Shown piece by piece: positions 1 through 8,853 of a stretch of 64,000 nucleotides of DNA; within the stretch, counting starts at the first letter, position 1; every line of letters begins with the position of its first letter. A program made the position numbers and the translations under genes. The notes below the pieces were generated by a model that was not told the origin of the DNA, searched no databases, and saw only the letters and a program-made list of their open reading frames with translations. The stretch covers positions 1 through 64,000 of the forward strand of contig JAFVAT010000030.1 of NCBI GenBank assembly GCA_017480385.1. Reading direction: 5' to 3'. The stretch is from Alphaproteobacteria bacterium. Lineage in GTDB: Bacteria; Pseudomonadota; Alphaproteobacteria; CAAGCB01; CAG-977.

Positions 1-74
1 GAATGGCAGGAAATCAGCGCTCTGAGCACGACCCAGCGCGGTTCGGGCGGTTTCGGATCGACAGGCATTTAAAC

Positions 75-548
75 ATGCTTTTCCTAGCCCTTTTAGTGAT
101 TTTTTCGGTCTGTTCTCCCGCTCAGGCCCAAACTGGATTGCCTTTGCCCCGTTTTGTTTCGCTGCGGTCCAATCAAGTCAACCTGAGGACCGGCCCGGGA
201 TTTCGTTATCCCGTGGAATGGGTTTATCTGAAAAGCGATTTGCCGGTTGAAATCATTGCCGAATTTGAAACATGGCGCAGGGTCAAAGACTATAACGGAA
301 GAGAAGGCTGGATCTATCAGCCGATGCTGTCCGGCAGGCGAACCGTTCGCGTCACGCGGGAAGCTCTTCTTTTGCGGGCGGCCAGTACAGGTTCACTGCC
401 TCTTGCAAGAATCGAAGCCGGAGCCGTCGGGCGATTAATGTCCTGCCCGAACACCCTTTCTTTATGCAAAGTTGAATTCGATCATTTTCAAGGCTGGCTT
501 TCCAAAGAAACGCTGTGGGGCGTTTATCCGAACGAAGTATTTGAATAA
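75..548 (+). CDS. Exported SH3-like (SH3b) domain protein
   Basis: Small exported protein of about 157 residues. The ATG at 75 gives a clear signal peptide (MLFLALLVIFSVCSPAQA) and a short mature part. An in-frame ATG at position 3 would add 24 charged residues and could be the true start, but the sequence upstream is outside the window. The mature protein has an SH3b core: the stretch NLRTGPGFRYPVEW, then a Trp-rich turn (ETWRRVKDYNGREGWIYQ), then a second weaker repeat ending in GWLSKETLWGVYPNE. This two-module form is common in alphaproteobacterial periplasmic proteins thought to bind peptidoglycan or wall-associated partners. The ligand is unknown. A strong terminator-like hairpin follows at 591. 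Confidence 0.75.
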   Translation: MLFLALLVIFSVCSPAQAQTGLPLPRFVSLRSNQVNLRTGPGFRYPVEWVYLKSDLPVEIIAEFETWRRVKDYNGREGWIYQPMLSGRRTVRVTREALLLRAASTGSLPLARIEAGAVGRLMSCPNTLSLCKVEFDHFQGWLSKETLWGVYPNEVFE

Positions 549-590
549 AAACTTCCTTTTTGACTAAATTTTACATAAAGACCTTTTTGC

Positions 591-625
591 ATAATACTTC
601 ATCAATTCAATGAAGTATTATTTTT
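591..625 (+). terminator. Terminator after the SH3-like gene
   Basis: A perfect 12-bp stem (591-602 with 610-621), loop of 7, followed by a T run. It lies 43 bases after the stop at 548 and fits a rho-independent terminator. Confidence 0.75.
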
Positions 626-853
626 ACAAACAAATAATATAGATTATTTTACAATATTATATCTATTCTTTTGATTAATTTATTCATTGTTTAAATAAAC
701 AAAGAGCCTTATCACGCTTGCGCCCACTTCTTTTATTGCAGTATCATTACACTTTCGTTACGCTATACCCCCCCCCCCCCATATTTTACTTTAATTCTTT
801 GGTCTCATAGCTTTTAATTAAAGTATTACCTTTAACCAAGGAGAGAATAAATC
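626..853 (+). promoter_or_regulatory. AT-rich upstream region with a 13-C tract (768-780)
   Basis: No gene is seen here. The region is very AT-rich, and a pure run of 13 C stands out at 768-780, 73 bases before the ATG at 854. Just upstream lies TTACACTTT (747-755). The same arrangement (TTACACTTT, 12-13 bases, ATAC, C-run, ATAT) recurs at 19648-19688 before another Cys-rich gene. A long homopolymer in a promoter or leader is the typical substrate for slipped-strand length change, so expression of the downstream gene may be phase-variable. I could not assign -35 and -10 boxes with confidence. Confidence 0.6.
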
Positions 854-1846
854 ATGAAAAAGATATGTTTATTTTTAATGGCATTCATGCTGGCACCCAT
901 GAATGTGCAGGCGGAAAAGGCGCTTGATCAGGCATCATCTTTTCAAATTGCGCGGGCATTTAAATTGGGGCGCGATGTCTCAACGACCTCATCAAAACAA
1001 AACTCACGGGTTGTCAAGACATCACGTACGGCCTGCGCATCGTCTCAATATGTAAAAGACGGGGAATGCACAGGCTGTCCTTCCAACGCCACATGTAACG
1101 GCCATACGTTCAAGTGCAAAAGCGGATATATCAAGAGTGGCTCAACCTGTGTTGCAGATTGTTCGAAAATCACCATAGCGAACGGTACATGTACAGCTTG
1201 CAGTTCGCCTTCGACATGCACGAGCGTTTCATGCAGTTCCGGATATAAAGCTTCCGGCGCAGCATGCGTTTTGGATTGTTCGAAAATTACTGTGGCGAAT
1301 GGTACATGCACGGCTTGCAGTTCACCTTCGACATGCACAGGCGTTTCATGCAGCTCCGGATATGAGGCCGACGGTGTATCATGCGTTGCAAGCAATGATA
1401 CAAGCGATTGGTGGTTCATAAACACTGACGGAGCCATCACTGTTCCTGACAGTGACCAGTATAAACGCATTCAAATGTACGGCCACTACGCTGATATTAC
1501 CGTTCCTGTATCAAGAACATACAATACCTTCCATGTCCAAATGTGGGGATATGCCAATGTCAGCGGTTCATTTAAAACAGGAATACTGCAAACGTCATAT
1601 CTGACACACCCCGATGAAACACCAACTATCACATTTAATGATGCTGTAACGGTGACGGGCACGGTTTATCTGCATGAAGCAAAAAGTTCCACTGCAGGAA
1701 ACAGAAAAGGAGCGAAACTGATCTTCAAGAAAGGATTAAAGGGCTCTCCGACGTGTACCACAATTTCGGCAGACAACGACAGTCAAAAAACATATCCGGG
1801 CGGAACATGCACTTGTACCACATCGGAATGCACGATTGACGAATAA
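854..1846 (+). CDS. Secreted Cys-rich protein, SFQIA motif family
   Basis: Protein of 330 residues with a signal peptide ending near NVQAEK and a good ribosome site (AAGGAG) before the ATG. After the signal comes the motif SSFQIARAFKLGRD, nearly identical to one in the small protein at 21081. Residues about 60-180 are Cys-rich with two near-identical copies of a block of roughly 40 residues (DCSKIT-ANGTCTACSSPSTCT-VSCSSGY). The C-terminal half (about 185-300) has few Cys and is rich in Thr, Val and aromatic residues, like a beta-sheet adhesin or passenger fold. A short Cys-rich tail (CTCTTSECTIDE) ends the protein. Function unknown. It is probably exported and disulfide-bonded, and sits behind a C-tract that may switch it on and off. 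Confidence 0.8.
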   Translation: MKKICLFLMAFMLAPMNVQAEKALDQASSFQIARAFKLGRDVSTTSSKQNSRVVKTSRTACASSQYVKDGECTGCPSNATCNGHTFKCKSGYIKSGSTCVADCSKITIANGTCTACSSPSTCTSVSCSSGYKASGAACVLDCSKITVANGTCTACSSPSTCTGVSCSSGYEADGVSCVASNDTSDWWFINTDGAITVPDSDQYKRIQMYGHYADITVPVSRTYNTFHVQMWGYANVSGSFKTGILQTSYLTHPDETPTITFNDAVTVTGTVYLHEAKSSTAGNRKGAKLIFKKGLKGSPTCTTISADNDSQKTYPGGTCTCTTSECTIDE

Positions 1847-1881
1847 TCTGCTCTCTTCACGGATTTATTTTCTATGGACAA

Positions 1882-1920
1882 AAGCCGCGGACAGTTGGAT
1901 CCTCTCCGCGGCTTCTTTTA
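1882..1920 (+). terminator. Terminator of the Cys-rich gene at 854
   Basis: A perfect 10-bp GC-rich stem (1882-1891 with 1905-1914) followed by a T-rich stretch (CTTTTATGTTTT), 35 bases after the stop. Confidence 0.85.
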
Positions 1921-2294
1921 TGTTTTAAAATAAAAAAGCCTTTCCGAAAAACAAAACCAAAAGTCACAGATAACGACGACTGCTGTTACTGATATTCCTT
2001 TAGAAGAGGCGCCCCTTCCCTTCTGACTCCTCTTCTGTCAATGCAGGCGCTCCCTATGCTTGCAATCAAAACCGGTCAGATGTTGGATCCGCTTGACCGG
2101 TTCTTGCTGTTTTCAAGATCCGCCTGTCCGGAAAGCCTTTTGGAGCATAACGGGCGGCCCTTTTATACAACGGCGGCGCCTAAATGTCCTGAACCTGATC
2201 GGCACCTTTTGCGGTCTCCATGACCACAGTCAAAACTTTCCTGTTTTTTTACAGAACGTCGTTTCTTCGGAAGCACACGCAGATGACAGCAAAA
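1921..2294. repeat. Non-coding 3' region with hairpins, copy A of a dispersed repeat
   Basis: I see no real gene between 1847 and 2348. The stretch holds a hairpin at 2002-2009/2029-2036 (AGAAGAGG stem) and, 33 bases on, a second at 2070-2078/2094-2102 (AACCGGTCA stem). The block from about 2029 to 2113 matches 21553-21636, where the same two hairpins follow the other Cys-rich genes; by eye identity is high, with long exact runs such as ATCCGCTTGACCGGTTCTTG. A + strand open frame here is a shadow. Confidence 0.6.
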
Positions 2295-2324
2295 AGGCCC
2301 GTTCCTTAAAAAAGAAACGGGCCT
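2295..2324 (-). terminator. Terminator of the mic60-hemY pair
   Basis: On the minus strand a 9-bp stem (AGGCCCGTT with AACGGGCCT) is followed by five T. It lies 25 bases beyond the stop of the gene at 2349-3656. Confidence 0.85.
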
Positions 2325-2348
2325 CTTCGAATTTTTACATCCAGTCCG

Positions 2349-3656
2349 TTATACTTCGGATAAGTGAATGGCCCCTAATGTATGACACGCCGGACATGTC
2401 GTATGATCCTTTTCAAACGGCGTATGACAGACTTCGCAAAAATACGGTAATTCGACCGGCGCTTTTTCCGCACGAACACGATATTCATTCGCAGCGGCAG
2501 CATCTTGATTATACGCGGCGATTTCTTCGGCCATCATCAAGGCCCGCTTGGATTCGGGGTGCTGTTCCAGATATTTTGACACCGCCGTTTTCGCCTGTCC
2601 CCATAACCGCGCCCGCAAAGAACAATCCGCAAAAATTAAATCATTAATGGCCGCCTGCGGATTTGCAGAAATCAGCTCTTCCACATCTTTAACAGCTTCA
2701 AGCGGCGTTTCCTTGGCTGTCAGCGTTAAATAAACTTCATATACGGCCCAACTCGGCGATATTTTCCACAACTTTTGTAGTAAATGACGCGCCTTTTTAA
2801 TTTGCCCGCTGCGCACATCTATTTCCGCCGTCTGCACAGCTGCCCGAACAAAGGTCTTGTCCGTTTCATATGCTTCACGGATCAGTTTTTCTTTTTCGGC
2901 TTCTTCCGTTTCTTCAACCGCCTGCTCCAATAAAACAGAAGCCTTTAGCCGTTTTGCCGTCAGTTTATCAAATAAATTCTGCTTATGCGCCTTTTCCAAC
3001 GTCGCAATCGCCTGCGGCCACTGCTTTTCATGGATTTGCAGCTCAAACGTTTCAGACAGCACCCATTGAGGCGGATTTTTCATCGCCAATAATTCAGCGG
3101 ACAGCTCTAACGCTTTTGCCAAATTTCCTGTTAAACGGCTCAGCCGGATCTTGCCGCGCATGCCCAACAAATACGTTTCCGGCGATTCGGACAGTTCGTT
3201 GTACAAGCGCATTGCCTCCGCCGCATTATTTTGAGCCTCAGCCAGCTGCGCCTTAAAAACGATGATTTTCGTTTCATCATCGGCAAAGCTTTTTTCAAGA
3301 ACACCGGACAATTTTTCCGCCGCAGCGATATCCCCGGCCGCCAAAGCTGTCAGCCCCTTGCTTAAAAGCGTATAGCGGTCAATTTCCTTATCAATTTTGG
3401 ATCTGGCCATTTTTTGTGCGCGCTTGTCCGCCCCCAGCCAATAAGACAACTTTTGTGAAACCAACAGCAAAGGCTTTGCCAGAAAAGCATAGAAGACGGC
3501 ATAAATGATTATAACGGCGCCGATAATAACGGCTACGGAGGTCTGAACGGAATATCCGATCCATTCCAAACGGACATATCCCGGATTGTTTGAAAGCCAT
3601 GCCGCGGCCAAAGCGATCACACCTAAAAGAAAAGCATTCCAGATGATTCTGATCAT
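2349..3656 (-). CDS. HemY-like membrane TPR protein
   Basis: 435 residues. Two membrane segments lie near the N-terminus (residues about 3-22 and 38-62), as in the HemY N-terminal domain, then a helical TPR-type region with repeated alanine- and leucine-rich helices (about 95-380). The C-terminus carries CEVC and CPAC pairs about 12 residues apart, a likely zinc ribbon, as seen in other HemY and LapB proteins. It starts 4 bases after the mitofilin-like gene, so they are co-transcribed. HemY-like proteins of this kind sit beside haem genes in many proteobacteria but are not enzymes; the exact job is unclear. The usual neighbours hemC and hemD are not in this window. Confidence 0.85.
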   Translation of the reverse strand: MIRIIWNAFLLGVIALAAAWLSNNPGYVRLEWIGYSVQTSVAVIIGAVIIIYAVFYAFLAKPLLLVSQKLSYWLGADKRAQKMARSKIDKEIDRYTLLSKGLTALAAGDIAAAEKLSGVLEKSFADDETKIIVFKAQLAEAQNNAAEAMRLYNELSESPETYLLGMRGKIRLSRLTGNLAKALELSAELLAMKNPPQWVLSETFELQIHEKQWPQAIATLEKAHKQNLFDKLTAKRLKASVLLEQAVEETEEAEKEKLIREAYETDKTFVRAAVQTAEIDVRSGQIKKARHLLQKLWKISPSWAVYEVYLTLTAKETPLEAVKDVEELISANPQAAINDLIFADCSLRARLWGQAKTAVSKYLEQHPESKRALMMAEEIAAYNQDAAAANEYRVRAEKAPVELPYFCEVCHTPFEKDHTTCPACHTLGAIHLSEV

Positions 3657-3659
3657 GGG

Positions 3660-4955
3660 CTATTCTCCTTTCAGCTGTTCGGCATATATTACGCCTAAAA
3701 CCGCTGAAATTGTTTCATTGACCGTCCTTTTAACCGCCAGATAGCGTTCTACCGCCACAATCCATTCTTTCATTGTATCCGCCGATTTTCCCTGCAATTC
3801 TTTCAAAATTAGAACAGCCTCCCCTAAATCTTCGTCCCGAACGGCCAGACCGGCACGCGCCAAAACGGCCTGAGTCGAAACTTCTCCGTCGGAGGCATCT
3901 GTTTTTCTGATAATCACCAAAGTCTTGAGTGAATTTAATGCCTGATGAAACCAATCTGTTTTGGAACTGAGCGTTTCGGATAAAATCGCCTGATCCGCAT
4001 AAACATTAAAGGAACGCAGCAAGGCGGTTTTTGTACGAATCCCCTGATCAGCAACACCTGACAAAGACCGGATATAGCCGGCAATTCTGGGGGAAGAATC
4101 CGCCAATGCCAAGGCTGACTGCAGTTCTACGGCAAAGCTGTGTCCTGAAAAAGCGGCCTCACGCAGCTGATAAACAGCCAGCAGCAAAGCAACCGCCCGT
4201 TCTTTTTCCGCATTGGAAACGCGCAGCTTTTGTTCAGCGGCGTCCATTCTTGTCATTAAAGCCAAAACAGAAGAGGCGTCCGCTTTGTTCTTTTCCAAAC
4301 GATCGATTTTCATGCCTTCCTGAAACAATTGCTGTTCCATAGCATCTTCACGGGCATGAACGGCCAAAACGCGTTCTTCCAACTGCTGTGTATCGGGAAT
4401 TATTTCCTGCAGCTGATTTAACCGATGCTCATTATCACTTTTGAATTGCCCCAGCTGACGGCGCAAGCGTTCTATTTCGGCCAACAGCGCTTTTTGCTGA
4501 TCCGCCAAAGCAATATACGCGGGATCTGCCATAACAGGCGGCTCCGGCGGTTCAACAGTAGCGACAATCACTTCCGCATTTTCAAATTCACGCGCATTTT
4601 CAAGCTGTTCCAGCCGGCTGGCGATTTCTTCCGTTTCACGCTCTTCTTCGGCAGCAAGAGTCTGAACCGTTTCCTCCGTCTTTGCAGTCATATCATTTGT
4701 TTCGGGCCGAAGGGCAGACAAAAGCGTGCGGTACTTTTCCATAATTATTGTTCGCGTTTGCGGCACGCCGAATAATCCGGCGGCAGCAAGTATTAACAAG
4801 ACAAGAACGGCTTTCCCGAATCCGCTGCCTTTGGTGCCGTGATTTTCCGCAGCCTGTGCCCCTGTTTTTACCGCATCTGTTTCTTCGACCGTTTCCCCGG
4901 GAACAGGATTTTCCTGAATTTCCGCTGCATTTTGGTCGATTTTTTCCTCTGCCAT
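3660..4955 (-). CDS. Mitofilin/Mic60-like inner-membrane protein
   Basis: 431 residues. An acidic N-terminal tail (about 1-45) is followed by one membrane segment (about 48-66, GKAVLVLLILAAAGLFGV), a long charged coiled-coil (about 95-240) and a helical C-terminal domain. This is the layout of alphaproteobacterial Mic60, the ancestor of the mitochondrial crista-junction protein. In the family the C-terminal domain contacts outer-membrane partners and shapes intracytoplasmic membranes. The gene is divergent from tsaD and followed directly by the HemY-like gene, the order known in alphaproteobacteria. Identification rests on architecture and synteny more than on exact motif matches. Confidence 0.8.
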   Translation of the reverse strand: MAEEKIDQNAAEIQENPVPGETVEETDAVKTGAQAAENHGTKGSGFGKAVLVLLILAAAGLFGVPQTRTIIMEKYRTLLSALRPETNDMTAKTEETVQTLAAEEERETEEIASRLEQLENAREFENAEVIVATVEPPEPPVMADPAYIALADQQKALLAEIERLRRQLGQFKSDNEHRLNQLQEIIPDTQQLEERVLAVHAREDAMEQQLFQEGMKIDRLEKNKADASSVLALMTRMDAAEQKLRVSNAEKERAVALLLAVYQLREAAFSGHSFAVELQSALALADSSPRIAGYIRSLSGVADQGIRTKTALLRSFNVYADQAILSETLSSKTDWFHQALNSLKTLVIIRKTDASDGEVSTQAVLARAGLAVRDEDLGEAVLILKELQGKSADTMKEWIVAVERYLAVKRTVNETISAVLGVIYAEQLKGE

Positions 4956-5036
4956 AAAAGCCTCCCTGATTAAATCTACTGGATTTTACCATTTTTTCCG
5001 AGTATGGGTAGAATAATTTTACATAAGAGAGTCAAA

Positions 5037-6086
5037 ATGCGCGTTTTAGGAATTGAATCCAGTTGTGACGAAACGGCAGCGGCTATTGTTTCCGACAAAA
5101 AAGAGCTGCTGTCCTCGGTTGTTTTTTCCCAGGCGGAGCATGAAATTTTCGGCGGAGTTGTGCCGGAAATCGCCGCCCGTGCTCATTTGCAGCAAATCGG
5201 AAGCATCGTGCAGGCCGCATTGGACCGGGCCGGAATTGGATTCAAAGACTTAGACGCTGTTGCCGCTTCGGCCGGTCCAGGACTGATCGGCGGCGTCATT
5301 GTCGGCGTCATGACGGCAAAAGCGATAGCCGCCGTACATAATCTGCCTTTTATCGCCGTGAATCATCTGGAAGCGCATGCATTAACCGTCCGACTGATAC
5401 AGGAAGTTCCCTTCCCTTATTTGTTATTGCTGACGTCCGGCGGTCATTGCCAAATTTTGATTGCGGAAGGGATCGGCAAATTCAAACGCTTGGGCGCGAC
5501 TGTGGATGATGCCGCCGGAGAAGCCTTTGACAAAGCGGCTAAAATGATGGGATTAGGATATCCCGGCGGTCCGAAAATCGAACAGTATGCCCTGTCCGGC
5601 AATCCCGACAGATTTGACCTGCCCCGCCCGATGATCGGCAAACCAGGCTGCGATCTTTCCTTTTCGGGATTAAAGACGGCGGTGCGCCATATCATTGAAA
5701 GCTTTTCCCCTGACGGCACAATAGAACATGCCTGCTTATCCGAACAGGACAAGGCCGACTTGTGCGCCTGTTTCCAAAAAGCCGTTCTGGATTCATTATG
5801 TTCCAGACTGAAAAACGGCATCAAACTTTTTAAAAAACAATACCCTGCCGGAACGCACATGGTCGTTGCCGGCGGCGTGGCAGCTAATGCCGCTTTACGT
5901 CAAGCCTTGGAAAATTCAGCAAAAAAGTATAAGCTGATTTTTGCAGCGGCTCCGATGAAGCTGTGCACCGACAACGGCGCAATGGTTGCTTGGACGGGAA
6001 TGGAGCATTTGCTGGCCGGACTGTCCGATCCGTTGGATTTCAGTCCGCGTCCGCGTTGGCCTCTGGATCCGTCCGCTAAAAGATAA
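5037..6086 (+). CDS. tsaD: tRNA N6-threonylcarbamoyladenosine transferase TsaD
   Basis: Catalytic subunit that, with TsaB and TsaE, transfers the threonylcarbamoyl group to A37 of tRNAs reading ANN codons. The start at 5037 gives the family N-terminus MRVLGIESSCDETAAAI; an upstream ATG at 5004 would add 11 unlike residues. Metal-binding histidines are visible in NHLEAHALTVR (about residues 107-117), and the nucleotide-binding fold shows TSGGHCQ, DDAAGEAFDK and GGVAANAALR. Length is about 349 residues, normal for the family. It is followed after 12 bases by gpsA, probably as an operon. Confidence 0.96.
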   Translation: MRVLGIESSCDETAAAIVSDKKELLSSVVFSQAEHEIFGGVVPEIAARAHLQQIGSIVQAALDRAGIGFKDLDAVAASAGPGLIGGVIVGVMTAKAIAAVHNLPFIAVNHLEAHALTVRLIQEVPFPYLLLLTSGGHCQILIAEGIGKFKRLGATVDDAAGEAFDKAAKMMGLGYPGGPKIEQYALSGNPDRFDLPRPMIGKPGCDLSFSGLKTAVRHIIESFSPDGTIEHACLSEQDKADLCACFQKAVLDSLCSRLKNGIKLFKKQYPAGTHMVVAGGVAANAALRQALENSAKKYKLIFAAAPMKLCTDNGAMVAWTGMEHLLAGLSDPLDFSPRPRWPLDPSAKR

Positions 6087-6098
6087 GGAAGACACATC

Positions 6099-7091
6099 AT
6101 GCAAAAGATTTCTGTTTTGGGCGCGGGTGCCTGGGGAACGGCTTTGGCGAATATTGCGGCCAATAACGGCAGGCATGTCACTTTGTGGGTGCGGGAAAAA
6201 GAGCTGGTTGAAGAAATCCTTGCCCGAAAACGCAACACGCTGTTTTTGCCGGAAATAGAATTAAATGACAAGATTGTGCCGACAAACGATTTAACGCAGG
6301 CGGTCTTGCAGGCCGAAGCCGTCTTAATGGTTATTCCCGCACAATATCTGCGCAGCATTTGCCGCACTTTGCGCCCTGTTTGGCCAAACGGTCTGCCGGC
6401 TGTCATTTGCGCCAAAGGCATTGAACAGGGTACCGGCGCTTTGCTCAGCGAAATGCTGGCCGAAGAATTGCCGCAGGCACAAATCGCCGTTTTGTCCGGC
6501 CCGACTTTTGCGGAAGAAGCCGCCCGAAACAAGCCGACGGCACTGACTCTTGCCTGTCAAAATGAAGAATTGGGCAAAGAACTGGTCGCAGCCTTGGGAA
6601 CGCCAACGTTCAGGCCATATTATTCCTCCGATCTGATCGGCGTTCAAATCGGCGGCGCGGTGAAAAACGTCATGGCGATAGCGGCGGGAATTGTTGCCGG
6701 CAAACAGGCCGGAGATAATGCGCGCGCAGCGCTGATCACGCGCGGACTGGCGGAAATTTCCCGTTTGGCCGCAGCCTTAGGCGGGCAGCCGCAAACGCTG
6801 ATGGGATTGTCCGGCTTGGGAGACCTGGTCCTGACGGCAAACAGCACGCAGTCGCGCAATTTTTCCGTCGGACTGGAACTGGGAAAAGGCCGCCGACTCG
6901 ATGACATCTTAACCGGCAAAAATACTGTTGCCGAAGGCGTCTTCACCGCCGAAGCCGTTTTAGACCGCGCGGCACAGGCCGGCGTTGAAATGCCCATTTG
7001 TGAAGGATTGATGAAAATCATGCGCGGCGAGGCTTCGGTTGACGTTGTCATTCAGCTGCTCATGACTCGTCCGTTTAAAACTGAAAATTAA
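6099..7091 (+). CDS. gpsA: NAD(P)-dependent glycerol-3-phosphate dehydrogenase
   Basis: Cytoplasmic enzyme reducing dihydroxyacetone phosphate to sn-glycerol-3-phosphate for phospholipid synthesis. The N-terminal Rossmann motif GAGAWGTALA is present, then SGPTFAEE and the catalytic-lysine region GGAVKNVMAIAAG, and GLSGLGDLVLT. At 330 residues it is full length. Close coupling to tsaD is common in alphaproteobacteria. The window also holds a glycerol-1-phosphate dehydrogenase-like gene at 52909, which would make the opposite stereoisomer. Confidence 0.96.
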   Translation: MQKISVLGAGAWGTALANIAANNGRHVTLWVREKELVEEILARKRNTLFLPEIELNDKIVPTNDLTQAVLQAEAVLMVIPAQYLRSICRTLRPVWPNGLPAVICAKGIEQGTGALLSEMLAEELPQAQIAVLSGPTFAEEAARNKPTALTLACQNEELGKELVAALGTPTFRPYYSSDLIGVQIGGAVKNVMAIAAGIVAGKQAGDNARAALITRGLAEISRLAAALGGQPQTLMGLSGLGDLVLTANSTQSRNFSVGLELGKGRRLDDILTGKNTVAEGVFTAEAVLDRAAQAGVEMPICEGLMKIMRGEASVDVVIQLLMTRPFKTEN

Positions 7092-7175
7092 AAAATTTCA
7101 TTTTGAACAAATATTTATACTTTCTTTAAGAAAATCATTTATCCTGAAAACAATATTTATTTTTCGGGGAAAGCC

Positions 7176-8828
7176 ATGTCTTTAACGGTTATAACCATTT
7201 TGTGCATCAGTATTACTTCTGTCATCGGCATTTTTATCGGCAGTTTGAAATTTAAGGGCATCGGATTGGGAGTCGGCGGCGTTTTGTTCGCCGGATTGTT
7301 TTCAGGATACCTGCTGGAACGTCTGGCAATCGTCCTTAATCCTGAAGTGTTAGCCTTTTTAAAAGAATTCGGGTTAATTTTATTCATTTACTCCATGGGG
7401 CTGACGGTCGGTCCCAACATCTTTGCCTCTTTGCGCAAAAACGGATTAATACTCAATTTGATTTCTTTTGCCGTTGTCACATTGGGAACTGTGATTACCG
7501 TTTTGATTTTTAAATTCGGACACATTTCCCTGCCTGAGCTGATCGGCCTTTATTCCGGAGCCGTCACAAGCACGCCAGCGCTGGGGTCGGGACAGCAGAT
7601 TTTGGCCGAATTGGGAGAGCAGGTCTCCGCCATTGAAAAATCAGGTTTTACTTATGCACTGGCCTATCCTTTTGCCATTATCAGCGGCATCTTAGTCTTT
7701 GTTCTGTTAAAAGTGATTTTCCGCGTCAAAATAGCTGATGAAGTCGCTGCCTATGAAACGCAGAAAGTTGATGACGACCCGCATATGCAGGGCTTTAATG
7801 TGTTGGTCAATAATCCCAGCTTTGACGGTTTGGAAATCGGCGATTTTTTAAAAATGATGCATTATACGATGACCATTTCCCGTATGAAGCGCGGCAATGA
7901 ATACATCATTCCTCATGCACACATCAAACTGCAAATGGGCGATATCTTATTAATTTTCGGTCCCAGAAAAATTTTTCAGGAAATTTCTTTCCTGTTCAGA
8001 CTTGCTCCGGAGCTTGATTTAATGGAAGAAAGCGCCCGACAAATCCAAAGTCAGACTCTACTGCTGACAAATTACCGCCGCGTCGGAAAGCCTTTGAAAA
8101 AAATCCTGGGCGACACCCGACATCACTGGGTGATTTCCCGCGTGATCCGCAATGGAATTTCTTTATCCCCGACACCGGAATTAAAGCTGGCTTATGCCGA
8201 TCAGGTCGTTGTCGTCGGAAAAAAAGAAGAAACAAAGTCTTTGATCAAATATCTGGGCAATGATCAGGAAACGGCCAATGACACGCGCTTTATTCCTTTC
8301 TTTTTGGGCATGATTTTAGGCATTTTGGTCGGCCTGATTCCTTTCCATATTCCGGGAGTCGAAATTCCTTTAAAATTAGGAACCTCCGGCGGTCCGCTGA
8401 TTGTTGCCATGCTGCTGTCTTACCGCGGGTCATGGGGACGCATTGTTTTTTACACGCCGCCGCATGTTTTGAAAGCGTTTAAATTCTTTGGCATTCTTTT
8501 GTTTCTGGCCGTTGTGGGCATTGCTTCCGGTCCCGGTTTTGTCAAGCTGATTTCGGGAACGGAAGGATTATATTTTGTCGGTTTGGGCATTTTAATTACG
8601 GCCCTGCCCTTATTAATCGTCGGACTGTTTATGCGGCTGACAAAGAAAATGAATTATTTAACGTTGTGCGGCGCTTTGTCAGGGTGTATGACCAGCCTTC
8701 CGACAATGACGTTTATCGCCAATATGTCAAATGCTGATGCGCCGGCAATCGGATATGCAACCGTTTATCCCGTCACAATTGCTTTGCGCGTTATTTCCGC
8801 TCAGGTTCTGGCCCTGATGCTGTTCTGA
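7176..8828 (+). CDS. YidE/YbjL (AspT-type) membrane transporter
   Basis: 550 residues. Two blocks of about five membrane helices (residues 1-185 and 365-550) flank two soluble TrkA-C-like domains (about 205-270 and 285-355), the exact architecture of the AspT/YidE/YbjL duplication family. The duplication motifs SGAVTSTPALGSG and CGALSGCMTSLPTM appear at equivalent places in the two halves. AspT exchanges aspartate for alanine; the substrate of the YidE branch is unknown. RBS GGGGAAAG precedes the ATG. A strong terminator follows. Confidence 0.88.
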   Translation: MSLTVITILCISITSVIGIFIGSLKFKGIGLGVGGVLFAGLFSGYLLERLAIVLNPEVLAFLKEFGLILFIYSMGLTVGPNIFASLRKNGLILNLISFAVVTLGTVITVLIFKFGHISLPELIGLYSGAVTSTPALGSGQQILAELGEQVSAIEKSGFTYALAYPFAIISGILVFVLLKVIFRVKIADEVAAYETQKVDDDPHMQGFNVLVNNPSFDGLEIGDFLKMMHYTMTISRMKRGNEYIIPHAHIKLQMGDILLIFGPRKIFQEISFLFRLAPELDLMEESARQIQSQTLLLTNYRRVGKPLKKILGDTRHHWVISRVIRNGISLSPTPELKLAYADQVVVVGKKEETKSLIKYLGNDQETANDTRFIPFFLGMILGILVGLIPFHIPGVEIPLKLGTSGGPLIVAMLLSYRGSWGRIVFYTPPHVLKAFKFFGILLFLAVVGIASGPGFVKLISGTEGLYFVGLGILITALPLLIVGLFMRLTKKMNYLTLCGALSGCMTSLPTMTFIANMSNADAPAIGYATVYPVTIALRVISAQVLALMLF

Positions 8829-8853
8829 AAGATTGTGCCGCTTTAATCTTAAC

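Noticed and set aside
1045-1470. Antisense ORF in the Cys-rich gene at 854
   Set aside because: A shadow frame produced by the internal repeat; no start context and no domain.
2060-2647. Plus-strand ORF of 195 codons
   Set aside because: It crosses a terminator and the 3' part of the HemY-like gene on the other strand and has no ribosome site or domain.
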